64,000 bases of DNA. Origin: Ephemerocybe angulata (taxonomy: Eukaryota; Basidiomycota; Agaricomycetes; Agaricales; Psathyrellaceae). Position numbers and translations under genes: made by a program. Shown piece by piece: positions 43,386-54,646 of this stretch (positions within the stretch are counted from its first letter, which is position 1; each line of letters begins with the position of its first letter). The notes under the pieces are model-generated. The model saw only the letters and a program-made list of their open reading frames with translations, had not been told where the DNA came from and ran no database searches. Location of the stretch: contig JAACJK010000057.1 in NCBI GenBank assembly GCA_013368325.1, positions 310,001-374,000 on the forward strand. The letters run 5' to 3'.

Positions 43386-45396
43386 ATGTCTGAAAGAAAT
43401 AGCCCATTCCCTGTATATTTTGAGCCGAGTTTTCCGAACCTGTATGGCGCGCAGCTCATAGCTGCCATCATCAACACCTTGTAAGTCGCCTGTACACCTG
43501 TGTTCGCGTATGTTTCTAACCTGTTCTTAGTTTCTTCGGGGCAGCTTTCGTACGTCAGACCTGCTCCAGAAGATTCAGAAGCCCTGGTTCTTCCATCTAA
43601 CTATCATGAGGACAGTTGCTTGTACTGCAATATTTCAATCGGCACTCCAGAAACGATTCAATCTACATCAAGGTCACTGTTGGCGCCCTCATGTGAGAGA
43701 CTTCCAGAGCCATTACATGGTAATCTATGTTGACTGGCACTTCAGTTTCTTCGCGACCCTCCAGACCATTGCCTGCACACATCAAGCTTATGACGCCTTC
43801 ATCCTGAATTTCGGAAAACCTGAGCGATTCAACATAATCGTTTTGTGAGCCCTCTGTTTTCCGGAAGCGTTACCTCGCCTGACATATCTCATTCTCGACA
43901 GCTCAGCTCCGGTGAGTCTAGTTCAACGGTAGTAGAGCCGTGGGACTGAGTCTTGGGGTCTAGCTGGGGTTCATCTGCAGTGTACGTCCAGTTATTCCAG
44001 GACAACTCTTCCCCACTCAAAGACCTGCAGTATGTCACAGCATTCGTGGCACAACTCTTCTTCGCCACTCGTATCTGGATCGGTACGCTCGCTTCGTTAT
44101 CGGACCATACCCAGGGACATAACACCTCGTTGCAGCAAGCCAACATTTCGGTCCACAGTTCAGGCTACCCGTCATTCCAGTGGTCAGTTCTTGGAGCTTT
44201 CAATTGAGTGCTTCTGTCCTCGTGTCTTATCGGCTCTTCTTCACAGATCCTGCTTGCCTGTCTGCAATTCGGTCAGCAGAACACATTTCGCCTTCTTTTT
44301 TATATGTCAACTAACACCCCAGATCATGGCCACAGGCGCTGGAGTCGCGCAGACTTCCCTCATGTGTGTACCATCCAGCACTCTCTTCCCAAGAATTGAT
44401 TGACTGACAGTCTTCGATTCTCTAGGTTCGAATCGGGAACTTATGAACGCCTGAACCTCAAGACTATCACTCTTATCGTAAGTCCTGATTCTAATTTTCC
44501 GAAAGCACACACAGCCCATGCAAATTTCTGCCCAGGAAACGACATGCATTCAGGGCGCGTCGGCAGCTTTGTGTGATATTATAATTACGGCCACATTATG
44601 CTGGATCTTCCGTTCACATCGTACTGGAATAGCACGGTAACTATTGTACAGGTCCCGTTGTCCTGAACACGATGCTAACGTCACCTATCTTCACAGGACG
44701 AACACCCTTGTCGAGAAGCTCAGCATCTATGCCATTAACCGGGCTGCTGCGACAAGGTAAGCTTTGGAATGTACATATTAAAGAAGGCCTTCTCACACAG
44801 GACCGTCTTCTACGATTCTTGGATACAGTGTCGCCGTACTCTTGGACGTATTTTTGGTATGTCGTCATCTCGTTACCGGCGTAATTCTTACGGAGACTAA
44901 CTTCATTCTCAGTACTACTTCTGCTCAGGAACATACTACTTGTGAGCGCTTTTTTTCTGTCGCAGGATCCGCAGGGGACTAAAGTGGAAAGCTTAATCCC
45001 GCTACTCGTTAGCACACACCGTAAGTCCTCACCAAGTCCGCCTTTCCCTTGCCATGCTTATTCACCTTGTCCATGTCCCAGTCTACGTTCTTTCTGCTGT
45101 CACTGTGTACGTGGCTGCTATTCTCGATTCACCGAAGAAAGCTCATTCTATTATAGCCTTACCACGAGAGAAGGCCTCCGAGAGGACATCGAAGGTTCTT
45201 TCCATATATCCCACTTGGTCATGTCCCATGGCCAGTCTCAGCCTCGCTCCGAGGACCCTTCACTTCCTCATTCCAGTACGGGAGTAAGTTGGGCCTAGGC
45301 TTCTATATGTTCCCAATGAGCTCACGCCTTTTCTCATAGAATGATATCGAACTTGTCGAAGATGGCAAGGAAAAAGTGCGAGACACACGCGTGTAG
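43386..45396 (+). CDS. DUF6534-type seven-helix membrane protein
   Basis: A gene of a dozen or so short exons separated by introns of about 50-65 bp. Supported exons include 43386-43480 (MSERNSPFPVYFEPS, GAQLIAAIINT), 43531-43549 (FFGAAF), 43616-43692 (NDSIYIKVTVGAL), 43746-43844 (FFATLQTIACTHQAYDAF) and one with YVTAFVAQLFFATRIW. Later exons give GASAALCDIIITATLCWIF, then TNTLVEKLSIYAINRAA, and the last ones give LTTREGLREDIEGSF and NDIELVEDGKEKVRDTRV (stop 45394-45396). The order of hydrophobic helices and the GASAALCD and YAINR motifs match the basidiomycete DUF6534 family, multi-pass plasma-membrane proteins of unknown, possibly receptor-like, function. Exon limits between about 43912 and 44330 and between 44760 and 45060 are uncertain. 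Confidence 0.75.
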
Positions 45397-45734
45397 CCCT
45401 CGAGTCTCTCGATTCAATTATATCTCGGCACATGTATCTATAGCTTGGTTTGTCAATTCGAGCGCTAATGGCTATGTAATACTGAATGGGCGTGTAATGG
45501 GTATATTGCACCAGCGTTCTTCCCATGAGAGTCGCAGAAATTATCAATAGTTCACAGATTCATCCTTGCGTCACACCTGGAATCCTTGCGTCGGCTACTT
45601 GGATAGATCTCCTGACGATCTGAAGTACCCATCCAGCGGACAGAGATGAAATGAGACTTTGAAATAATGCAATTAAAATCTCCTTTCGCACCGAAGCCAC
45701 CTCCACAATACCACACCGTGCACACAGACCAGCC
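45397..45734. other. Intergenic, no gene seen
   Basis: 3' flank of the DUF6534-type gene and promoter of the gene at 45735. Confidence 0.35.
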
Positions 45735-48206
45735 ATGGTAGCTCCCAGGCCCAAGGCACTACCTGCAAGCTGGCATTCTACCTATGATATTCGCCAATCG
45801 GGGTTATCTTCGAAGCAAAGTTTCAGGCGCTTATTTCTAGCCGCGCAATTGGTTGTTGCTCTTGCCGACGCTGGTAAGCGCACGTCCTGATTCTCCTCTG
45901 TATGGGCTGGTCAGTAACACAATTCAGTTCACAACCTTGATCTCCTATTTTCCTGGCTGCATACGAAACTGCACGAGTGCGGACATATCGCGTTATCTCC
46001 TATGGAGGTCGACAACCCTCTTCTCAGACTTTCCTGCATCTGCATCGAGTTCATCCTCAGAAACTACCTCCTCATCAAGATATTCATCTGGATCACTTTC
46101 GACCTCAGCGCACCTCTCTGCTCTGTTCTTGGCTGGCTAGTGGTAGCCATGGTCAATGTGAGTGCCCGCTTTCATAATCCCTTCATACCCTTTAGTAACC
46201 TCCCCTCTCTTCTCTCTCAGGATGCCGTCAAGTTCACGGAATCGGTTCCTGCGCGACGATCTGCTGGGGAAGGAGAGGTCCAAGCACACGGGTTAGCCAC
46301 AAGCAAAATTCCAATCGCTACAACGGCCGCCATCCCCACCGCCAATCGTCAGCCAACCCGTACGGCGGGGATCAGCCCTTCCGTTATGACCCCACATCCA
46401 CGAAGCCACAATCGCATTCGGAGCGGCAGCATCAAGCGCCCATGCATACCGCCGCCCAATCTAAATCATCTCGTCATCCCCCTGTCTACCCCAACGCCTT
46501 CCTATTCCCGCCCACGACGAGGCCCAGCCCAAACTGCATCTGCCCGCCAAACCTCCGAACGAGCCCAACCTCCGAAACCATTCCCCACTTTGGCTCAGAG
46601 AGTGCTGGCGGAGTTGCAGCCTCGCGGTGGCGCATCGAATCGGCAATCGAAAAATCTGAGAACCGTTCAGGAAACGCTACCCACGAGAAGCGAGCCGGCC
46701 CCCGCAAGTGGCCCGGTATCAAGTCTGACCCAGCTCCGAGGTACCCCCGAGCGTTCGCCCGCAAGATTTAAATCTACCCTTCCTGGACCTAGCCCAGCTG
46801 CTCCAGAAGGTTCAGAAGCGCTGGCCCGCGGGGTCCTTCTCCCACAGTTGACTGAACCTACACCCCCACTTACGCGACTTCCACTTCCCTCCGATGGCAG
46901 GACTGCCCCCCATGCAACCCGTCCTGTCAGGTCGGGGGAAAGAGTAAGGGCGCCTACCACAGTTGCGCCCTCGCCCATATCTCTATCTGCCCCCGCTGCT
47001 GCAGGTCCTGCCAAGAAGAAGAAAAATCGCGCCAATCGAAAGTCTCAACCACTTTCGACTGTAACCCTTGACCGTCATGCTTCCTGGACCCCCTCGACGA
47101 GCGATGCTGTCTCTGCTGACTCCTTCCGCTCTGCACAGTCTGCACTGTCGCTAACCGGCCTTGACCTGACAGAAATCCTCGGGGTCGACCTGGACGACAC
47201 AACTGCCCCAGCACCATTTAAGAGCCCCTTTCTCGCCAGACTTCCCGGCAAGCGGTATTCGCCACAGACCATTCCAGAAACCCCCGAAACGACGCTCGAT
47301 TTCCCCAACGCGACATCGACAGCCTTCCCCCAACTTCTAAACGAATTGTTCACAGTCGAATCCGAACGTATCAGATCCCTTGCTTCACACGCTTCACTGG
47401 CACTGGGAGGCGATAAACTGCCCTCCTCGACCCCCAAGCCTGGCACTACCCACCATCAACCCAGGCCCTCGAACGAAGATCTCCTCAGGTCAGAGACCGA
47501 CTTCCTATGGTCTTTGGGGAGCCAGGAGTACCCCTTGAGTCCCCCAGCCCGTGTGGTTACCCAATCGTCCGTCAGAGCGAAGCCAGGACGCATCCTCCTT
47601 GACCAGTCTCGCTACCAAGATGCTGTCCGCCGCAATATAGCGACGCATACTATGTACAGGCAGTCGACGTACGACACCTCTGTCGAGTCGAAGACAGGCC
47701 GAAAGGTAGAGCCAAGTGAGGAGTCCGGATCCCAGAAGCCAGAGCGAGGGACTACGGTGCAAGATGCAGAAGAGGTGGCTGCGGTGCAGGAAGAATGGGC
47801 GAGGGGAGAGAGGACGGCGGCTATTCTGGAGAAGGGGAGGAAAGTCAGGGAGGAAAATGATAAGGCAGAGGTAGAGCAGGAGCAGCGTAGGCTTGAAGGA
47901 GCAGCAAGAATGGCAGCAGTACTGCGAGAAGGGCGAAGGATAAGAGAAGAAGGGATCGTAGCGACGCTCCAGGAAGAAACTAGTCTGACAGACGAGAGAA
48001 GCATCGTAGCAGAGGAGGAGTCAGACCAGAGCGACAAGGATAGCTCCTTCGCGTCCACTGTTTCCCTGTCCAACATCGTCTCTGATTCGGATGGTATCTG
48101 GTCTCCTCCTCCCAGGCACCATAGCCGACCCTCCCGGCGCCAGGGTGGTAGAGCACCATGGGAGGAACTGTCGAGCGAAGAGGAAGAGGTCCCCGAGTTC
48201 GAATAA
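45735..48206 (+). CDS. Hypothetical membrane-anchored protein with coiled-coil repeats
   Basis: Exons 45735-45873, 45928-46157 and 46221-48206. The family is not recognised. The N-terminal ~120 residues hold two or three hydrophobic stretches (LFLAAQLVVALADAV; LLIKIFIWITFDL; LGWLVVAMVN). A Pro/Ser-rich disordered region of about 350 residues follows. Then come LNELFTVESERIRSLASHAS and a charged helical region with a near-repeat (ERTAAILEKGRKVREEN and ARMAAVLREGRRIREEG). The acidic end is SSEEEEVPEFE. The second intron is exactly 63 bp and stop-free, so its retention would add 21 residues in frame. Membrane tethering with a long cytoplasmic scaffold is inferred. Confidence 0.75.
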
Positions 48207-48357
48207 GCACACCGCCGTTCAGATCAAGTTTCTTCTTTCGTACACATTCAGTAGACCCGTATCATCCTATCCAATGAAATCCATTAGCAGAGCACAAGAA
48301 CGAACCATCTGCTCAATATGATAAATTATAATACAAATCCTGCCGGTTCCATGAAAC

Positions 48358-50313
48358 TCAGTCTATCCGGTCAGACTTTCCAACTCTGACGTATTCGCCC
48401 CGTTCAACCTTGGCGGTGTCGTTGCTGATGAGCTTGTAGATGAGGAAGAAAACAATGAGGATGAACGCGGCGAGCCATCCAACGAAGCGAAGCGGGTATT
48501 CAGAGATGTAGGTTTCGAGGCCAATCACCTTGTCATTCAGGTACTAGGGGGATGAAGTCAATGATTACGGTTTGAACAGAACAGACTGAAATGCGTACTC
48601 TTGCTAGACGCTCGACAACATTCTCCGAGTGCTTATACTGTACTTTTCCAGAAGAGATGTCTTCAAGGGCGGCGAACAACGTTCCGGTCGACGACAGTTT
48701 GAGGTCTGATCCTGCACGGTCCTCCTTCCAATAGATGAGATTCTGCAGGCCCTTATTAGCTTAGACTGGCACTGTATAAAAGATGAAAACTCGCCTTATG
48801 GTCAGCAACGACGACCTTCACATCGTCCAAATCATCCTCGTCCTCATCCATTGTGATCCCATACATGCTCTTCATCCAGTCCTTCCACCTCTGGGCATCC
48901 ATCCAGGAGAATACAACCTCCCGACCTGCAACTTCTCCACTTCCGCCGGTCCTCACGCGCCATTTCTTGGAGATATCGCGGATGCGCTCTTCAACCTTTC
49001 CACCGAGCTGCGAGTTGGAGGAGGCGATGACGACAAGGGGGTGATGGTTCGCGTTCATTACCGTCTGGAAGGTATCCTGGGTGAGCTCGATGGCGCCTGG
49101 GAGGTGGTGAGTCGATAACCAGAATTTCAAGTCATCTGAGTTAATTGTGGCCCCGCCGTACAGAGCAGAAGTCACGGTCGATGCATCACGATCCTTAAGC
49201 GACAGGAGGGCCCACGGAATGCTTTGGGGAATGCTGTACTTGGTTCGGAGAGCCTGGGACGAGGTCGTGTAGACCACCGGTGACCCTAGAAGGGGTGCCG
49301 CAGCTTCGCGAATGGTGTCGTGGATCATCTTGTCCGACTTGGAATAGATGAGCAGGTAGGCCACGCCCTCAGCTTGCAGGTGGTCGTCGAGGTCGCTGTC
49401 GTTCTCCAAGGGACGTACACCACTGGAGAAAGAGATTAGTGAGTATTGAGACTAAGAGACAACAACGTACTCTGCAGAAGCCTTCACTGTAAAGGCCTTC
49501 AACTGATCCAACTTCCTTCCCCCATTATACTCCGAATGTGCCCCGTTCGAGAAGTATACCAGTGTTGGGTATCCTTTGATGTTGTTCGACTGGCATAGCG
49601 CAGATTCATCGTCGCAATTCACTTGAGCTATCTGGACGTGATTTTGCATGTGCCTTGCGAGTTGCTTCCATATAGGCGCCAGCTTCTTGCAATGACCGCA
49701 CCACGGGGCAAAGAACTTGACAAACGTAGGTCCACGCGCCAGTGCTTGGGTGAAAGTGGCTGACGTGAGGGCATCGACCTCGCCTGTGGGGTTGAGAATA
49801 GGTCGAGGAGGTTGTTTGGTGACTTCTGGTGCTTGAGCCGGTTCCTCGTGGTGTTCTTCCTCTTCCTCGACCGCCTTGGTATGCTTCAGAATGAACGCCT
49901 TCAGTCTGTCGAGTTCCCGTGCCCCCTTGAATTGTTCCACCATCTTCCCATCTTCGAAAATCTGCATCGTCGGGTACGCCTTTACTCCGTTGGTGTCGCA
50001 AAGATCTGTTTTCAGTTAGGTACAATTGCGAACTAAAATACCGAAAGTGCTACATACCTCCGTGTAGAACGCAATTCACTTGGGCAAGATGCACGCTGGG
50101 AATCTCGGTCTCCACGTCGTTGGCCAGTTTATCCCATGTCGGCGCAAAGCTAATGCAATGACCGCAATACGGGGAGAAGTGCTCTATGAACCAGACACCC
50201 TTGGAGACAGATGATTTGAAGGTTTCCGGTGTAAGGTCCGTGGATTTGGCGCTTGTTGGCAAGGCCAGTGCCGCAAGTGCCAGCGAAGTGATAATGGTCG
50301 ACAATATCGACAT
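48358..50313 (-). CDS. Transmembrane protein disulfide isomerase with two thioredoxin domains
   Basis: Exons 50313-50058, 50005-49471, 49422-48795, 48740-48599 and 48543-48358. A signal peptide (MSILSTIITSLALAALALP) is followed by thioredoxin domain a (active site PYCGHC), an acidic linker (EEEEEHHEEPAQAPE), thioredoxin domain a' (FFAPWCGHCKKLAP), a redox-inactive thioredoxin-like region, one transmembrane helix (WLAAFILIVFFLIYKLI) and a short basic cytosolic tail. This resembles Eps1/TMX3-type ER enzymes that form and exchange disulfides in secretory proteins. The third intron begins with gc instead of gt (gcgagt at 48794). All exons join in frame and no lesion is seen. Confidence 0.88.
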
Positions 50314-50740
50314 TCTCGGCGGCTTTGGGGGTTCAAACTAGTCTGAGGTCGCCAGTACCCAGGAACTACGTGGTCGATGGTGAAGTAATGGGAGGGGCAC
50401 TGCTCCATTTCTGATCGGTCTGTCAGCCTTTTGATGCCATATCAAAGCAAACCCACAGTGGCCATTGGATACATACCAGGGCCTAAGCTGGCCTAAGTAC
50501 TAGATACGCTTCAAGGGATTAGAGAATCGGGCATCATATGGATCATATAGAAATGTGCAGAAAGCTGTATATTATTATGGACCCTTGTCCCCTTCGATAC
50601 TTTGCGCAGCTTGGAAGGAGTCGGGAACTACAACTGACCGACTACGGAAAGGGCCGAGAGATCTCTGTGTGTGTTATTGCTTATGAGCCCGGCCGTCTTG
50701 CTAGAAACACGTCCCACCAAAGATAGGCTTTGGAGGGAAA
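50314..50740. other. Intergenic, disulfide isomerase upstream region
   Basis: Between two leftward genes; no gene seen. Confidence 0.35.
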
Positions 50741-51485
50741 TCAATGACGCGTCCCTCCGGCCCTTCTTTTCAGTAAATCCACCATCGACTTGGCCTTCGA
50801 TCTTGGAGGAAATTTACCGCAATGATCGGTCCTATCTGGAGAAGGGTCTCTCGAGTCACCTTTGCGTGCGAGTGACGATGTAGTGGGGGTATAGGGAATA
50901 TAGCATGAGCTAGGGAGAGCGATAGTATAATCCAGCGCGCGGGTGCTTGGCAGCTCCTTGGGGCTTCCGCTATCGTTCGGGAAGGTGGAGGTGGATGTGT
51001 CCAAGAACATGGAGTCGTCCAAAGAATAGTTCCTCTCTGGCTTAGATATTAAAAGGGCACGATGCTGACTCGCCCGCTCCTACAAGATGAACGTCGAGTC
51101 AGAAACCTTACTTGACAAAGAGAAAAGAAAACCAACCTACTTTCTGTTGAGGGACTTTGGCTAACCTCCGGTCCAGCAAACTGATTCTTTCTTGCTTCAC
51201 CCCAGTTGAAGGCGTCTTTGTTCTCCGGTAGCAGTTCCAAATAGCGTAGCCCAGCACGAAGATTAGAATAGAAGAGATCACAGCGATGGCGATGTAGGGC
51301 CATGGGGTGAGATGCTTGATTCTCGGGACAAGGGGTTTGGATATTGGGTTGTCGACAGAGGGGGCCAAATCGTCTGGATTAGGCGCTTCTTGGGCTCTAT
51401 CGGGGCCAACCTCAGGGTCAAGCGCCCTTGCGAAGTAAGACAAAGCTAGAAGATCCGGTAGATTCCGTGTCCCCACAGGCGCCAT
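50741..51485 (-). CDS. Hypothetical single-pass membrane protein, 227 residues
   Basis: Exon 1 is 51485-51141 and exon 2 51079-50741; the 61-bp intron (gtaggt...cttgtag) is phase 0. A short N-terminal part with a possible signal sequence (MAPVGTRNLPDLLALSYFAR) precedes an acidic, proline-rich stretch. One strong transmembrane helix (YIAIAVISSILIFVLGYAIW) is followed by a basic stop-transfer sequence (NCYRRTK). The cytosolic tail is Ser/Thr-rich and ends in basic residues (MVDLLKRRAGGTRH). Family not recognised. It is divergent from the F-box gene at 52512. Confidence 0.7.
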
Positions 51486-52511
51486 GGGTTGGGTAGTTCG
51501 GGCGAAAATTGCAAGTAGTTGACAGTATGTGGTGACCAGTCAACTGGTCACAAAATTTAGTCGTTCACATTCACACCGGAGGCAGACAGCAAAGACACCC
51601 CGTGGCTGACAGAGTCACTGGAGATTGCCTAGTCGTCTTCGCGTATTTTTGGGCCGCTTTGGGCTTCGATAGCCAGTCCAAGCGTCTAGCTGTCCGAGAC
51701 GTTCCGAGAAATTCATGATTTTTCGGTAGCCCCCACAAGAGATGAGTAAGATTGGCGCCTTTCTGTAAAGAGTAGACCTCACATAAGCAGTTGGTAGATA
51801 GGCGATGGTATAAACTCCTAAGACGTCAGAGATGACTTACTAACGCGATTCTCGTTGGCTTTTCGAATTCATCTGTAGATCTGCAGGAGTCATACCATGG
51901 CGGGGAACGCGAACGGAAAGAACGGCGAGCTCGCAGTCGTCCAATTGCCATGACGCGGACTCGGAAATGCCTCGTAACCGACATCAAAACAGGCCGCATT
52001 GGGATGTCGTTCCCACAATCTTCACGGTCACGTTCAAGGTTTACCAATAATCTTTGTGAATTGGCTCTTGAACTCGTTCCCTTTTCATCTCTGGCACATA
52101 GCTGTGTCGTATTCACCTCACCTTGGAGACTGCGCACCGGAAAATAAGCCAGCTAAGCGACTGTCGTAAGCTTATTGAAACCTACTCGCCAGTGTCAAAG
52201 CTATGCTACGAGTATATTTGTGCATCAGGCTCATCAACGCCTCGAAAATCGAGGATGTCCTTCTGGGTCCTCCCCACTTAACTTGGATATGTCATAAACG
52301 CCCGTGATCCGCTCAGGTCCCGCTTGGAAGTTTCAGCACCACCGCGACAGGCAGCATAGGATTCTTCTCGAAGTGAAGCATCCAGATCTATGTCCGCGTC
52401 AGCAAACCTGTCTATCCCCATGAAAAATGCGTAGGCCTCACCTTAGCTGCTTGATATAAAAGCAATTCAGTTGTGGCCACAGGGTAATTGTATCAACCAC
52501 CCGAAGACGCA
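51486..52511. other. Divergent intergenic region
   Basis: About 1 kb without a supported gene. It contains upstream regions of the membrane protein (-) and the F-box gene (+). Confidence 0.4.
52455..52461 (+). promoter_or_regulatory. TATA box of the F-box gene at 52512
   Basis: TATAAAA, 51 bp before the ATG; position and sequence suit a core promoter. Confidence 0.5.
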
Positions 52512-54264
52512 ATGGCGCCGCACGCTGATGATATTACCTTGACTGAGGTATGTATTTAAGGTGGCGCATGGTGCTACGACTACTCACTAGCACACACCTT
52601 CTCTGCAGCTCGAATTACCCCAAGACCTTATACGCCTCTTCAGAAGCTTCGGTACACTGTCCAAAGCGGAAAGGACTAGCGTGCGAAATCTTATGAAGGA
52701 CTACACCGACCAATTGGCCAACCACCCAGAGGCGCGGACATCCAGGGCCGCACCCTCTGCTAATCCATCCTCTGCAAGTGTACCCCAGAACGATCGCTTG
52801 GAGAAGAAGCTCAGCGCGCTGCAAAGCCTATTTGCACCCATCCGCCGCCTTCCCCCAGAGATCCTCGTCGAAATATTCCGAAACTACCTGTCACCCGTAC
52901 TAGACCACCCCACAATTCAACTTTCCCCAACCCCTCGTACCTTGGGGTCGATCTGCTCATTTTGGCGAACGACCACCCTTTCGAGCCCCATTCTGTGGAC
53001 CCATGTTTCGATATTAGGTGAAGGGGACAGCTACATGGAGCCTGACGTTACCGCCAGGCATGCGGAAGGAGCTCGCCTGTGGATGGATCGACTTGGTCAG
53101 TTACCCTGGTCACTTTCCATCCAGCTGGACCTCCACGCGTCCTCGCAGGGCCCTTCCCGAGTGCCGCTAGCTGACGTGTTGCGCCATCCCGCCACAGCAC
53201 GCTTACGCGAATTAGGCATTATTGCTGATGCCCCAGTCACCGGCGTCGAGGGACAGACGTTCCCCGCACTCGAATCTCTCCTCGTGCGGTGGAGGCAGGC
53301 CAACCACCACATGTACTCCCTCGAAAGTGTTTTCCCCATCGTCCCGAAGCTGAAGAAGCTCGTGGTGGTTAACGTGATTACCCTCAACTCTTTCACAGAC
53401 AAACTCCCTTGGTCACACCTCACTCACCTCTTCATCGAGGGTACCACATTCCGCAAATGGCGGATGATCATTGGACTATGCACCTCTTTGCAAGAGGGGT
53501 GTTTCTCCATCGAAGACCCGAGTCACCACATCCAGGAAATCATGTCTAGCGGGGAACCTATCACACCTGCCGTCCTCCCCCATCTCACCCGACTCACGTT
53601 CCTTAATCGACCCCCACTTCAGGAAGACTTTCGAGAGCTTTCATTCCCCGCATTAGAGGAGTTCAACATCGTGCACGGGAGCTCGGGATTGGACGAATGG
53701 ACGTTTCCCCCAACCCTCCATGCTTTCCAGGACATCCGTCGCTTAACCATTGCAGGAAAGACCGAGGTTGACCTCCCAACTACCATCTTCCACCTTCTAG
53801 AAGCAACGCATTCCCTCCTCGAGCTTAGGCTCGACATCAACTGCAACGTTGACCAGCTGTTCAAATTCCTCATGTACGATCACTCGAAAGTACGTCTCGG
53901 CCTCTTGGAGAACCTGGATGTGTCGTTCACCGTCCCCAGACCCTCGGATTCCTCGAGTTCGCCTCTCGTCATCCTTCAGGAAATACTTCGCTCACGGTCA
54001 CCAGAAGCAGCTAGGCGCATTGGCTCTGTTCCTGTCCTGCAATCAGTCGCCATCCGCCTCCGTGATCCCCCAGTGTCATTATGTGACATAGAAGCTGCAT
54101 GCAGGCAGATGGGCTTCCTGAATGGTGAGATCAACATCGAGAAGGAGCGTCCTTCCGCACCCATACCCTCCATCACTCTTCCAGGGGACTCTTTAGGTGG
54201 GTACAAACATTGGGACGACGGCCTCACAGATTTCTTGCTTCCGAATGGCTCTTTACCTGACTGA
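52512..54264 (+). CDS. F-box/LRR-like protein, subfamily A (intact)
   Basis: First exon 52512-52547 (MAPHADDITLTE), 61-bp phase-0 intron, exon 2 52609-54264; 563 residues. The exon-2 start (LELPQDLIRLFRSFGTLSKA) aligns with the exon-2 starts of 10517 and 57033. F-box: RRLPPEILVEIFRNYLSP, SICSFWRTTTLSSPILW. Leucine-rich repeat-like region: LPWSHLTHLFIEG, LPHLTRLTFLNRPPL. Subfamily tail: GYKHWDDGLTDFLLP. No lesions. Confidence 0.87.
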
Positions 54265-54646
54265 GTTCTGATGTTTAGAAGGCTTCTTATTTAGATTTAC
54301 TCTAATAGTCCGCAGTTTCTCTTACACACATAATAGCGTATCCTTTCGTTTTTATTCTACCGCAAACAGGCCACTTATCGTTACATGCTATATCTTAAAG
54401 CTGGTATAAAGTCCAACAGTAAACTAGACACAGTGATAATATAGATTCAGAAGTTCTCGCAACGACCCGTCGGATGACCAATTCCTTCGTAGCTAAAGAG
54501 CGCTCTGGGCGCTTCCTAGGGCTGTGTCGCAGTCAGAATTAGCGCCCTCGTATATCGACATAACGTTTGACGTGCAGATCCATTACTTATCAACTCAGCA
54601 TTAGAAATCGAAGACCTGCAGCTGATTAGCAGACTGGAAATCGCTA
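54265..54646. other. Convergent intergenic region
   Basis: 3' flanks of two F-box genes. No gene seen. Confidence 0.35.
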
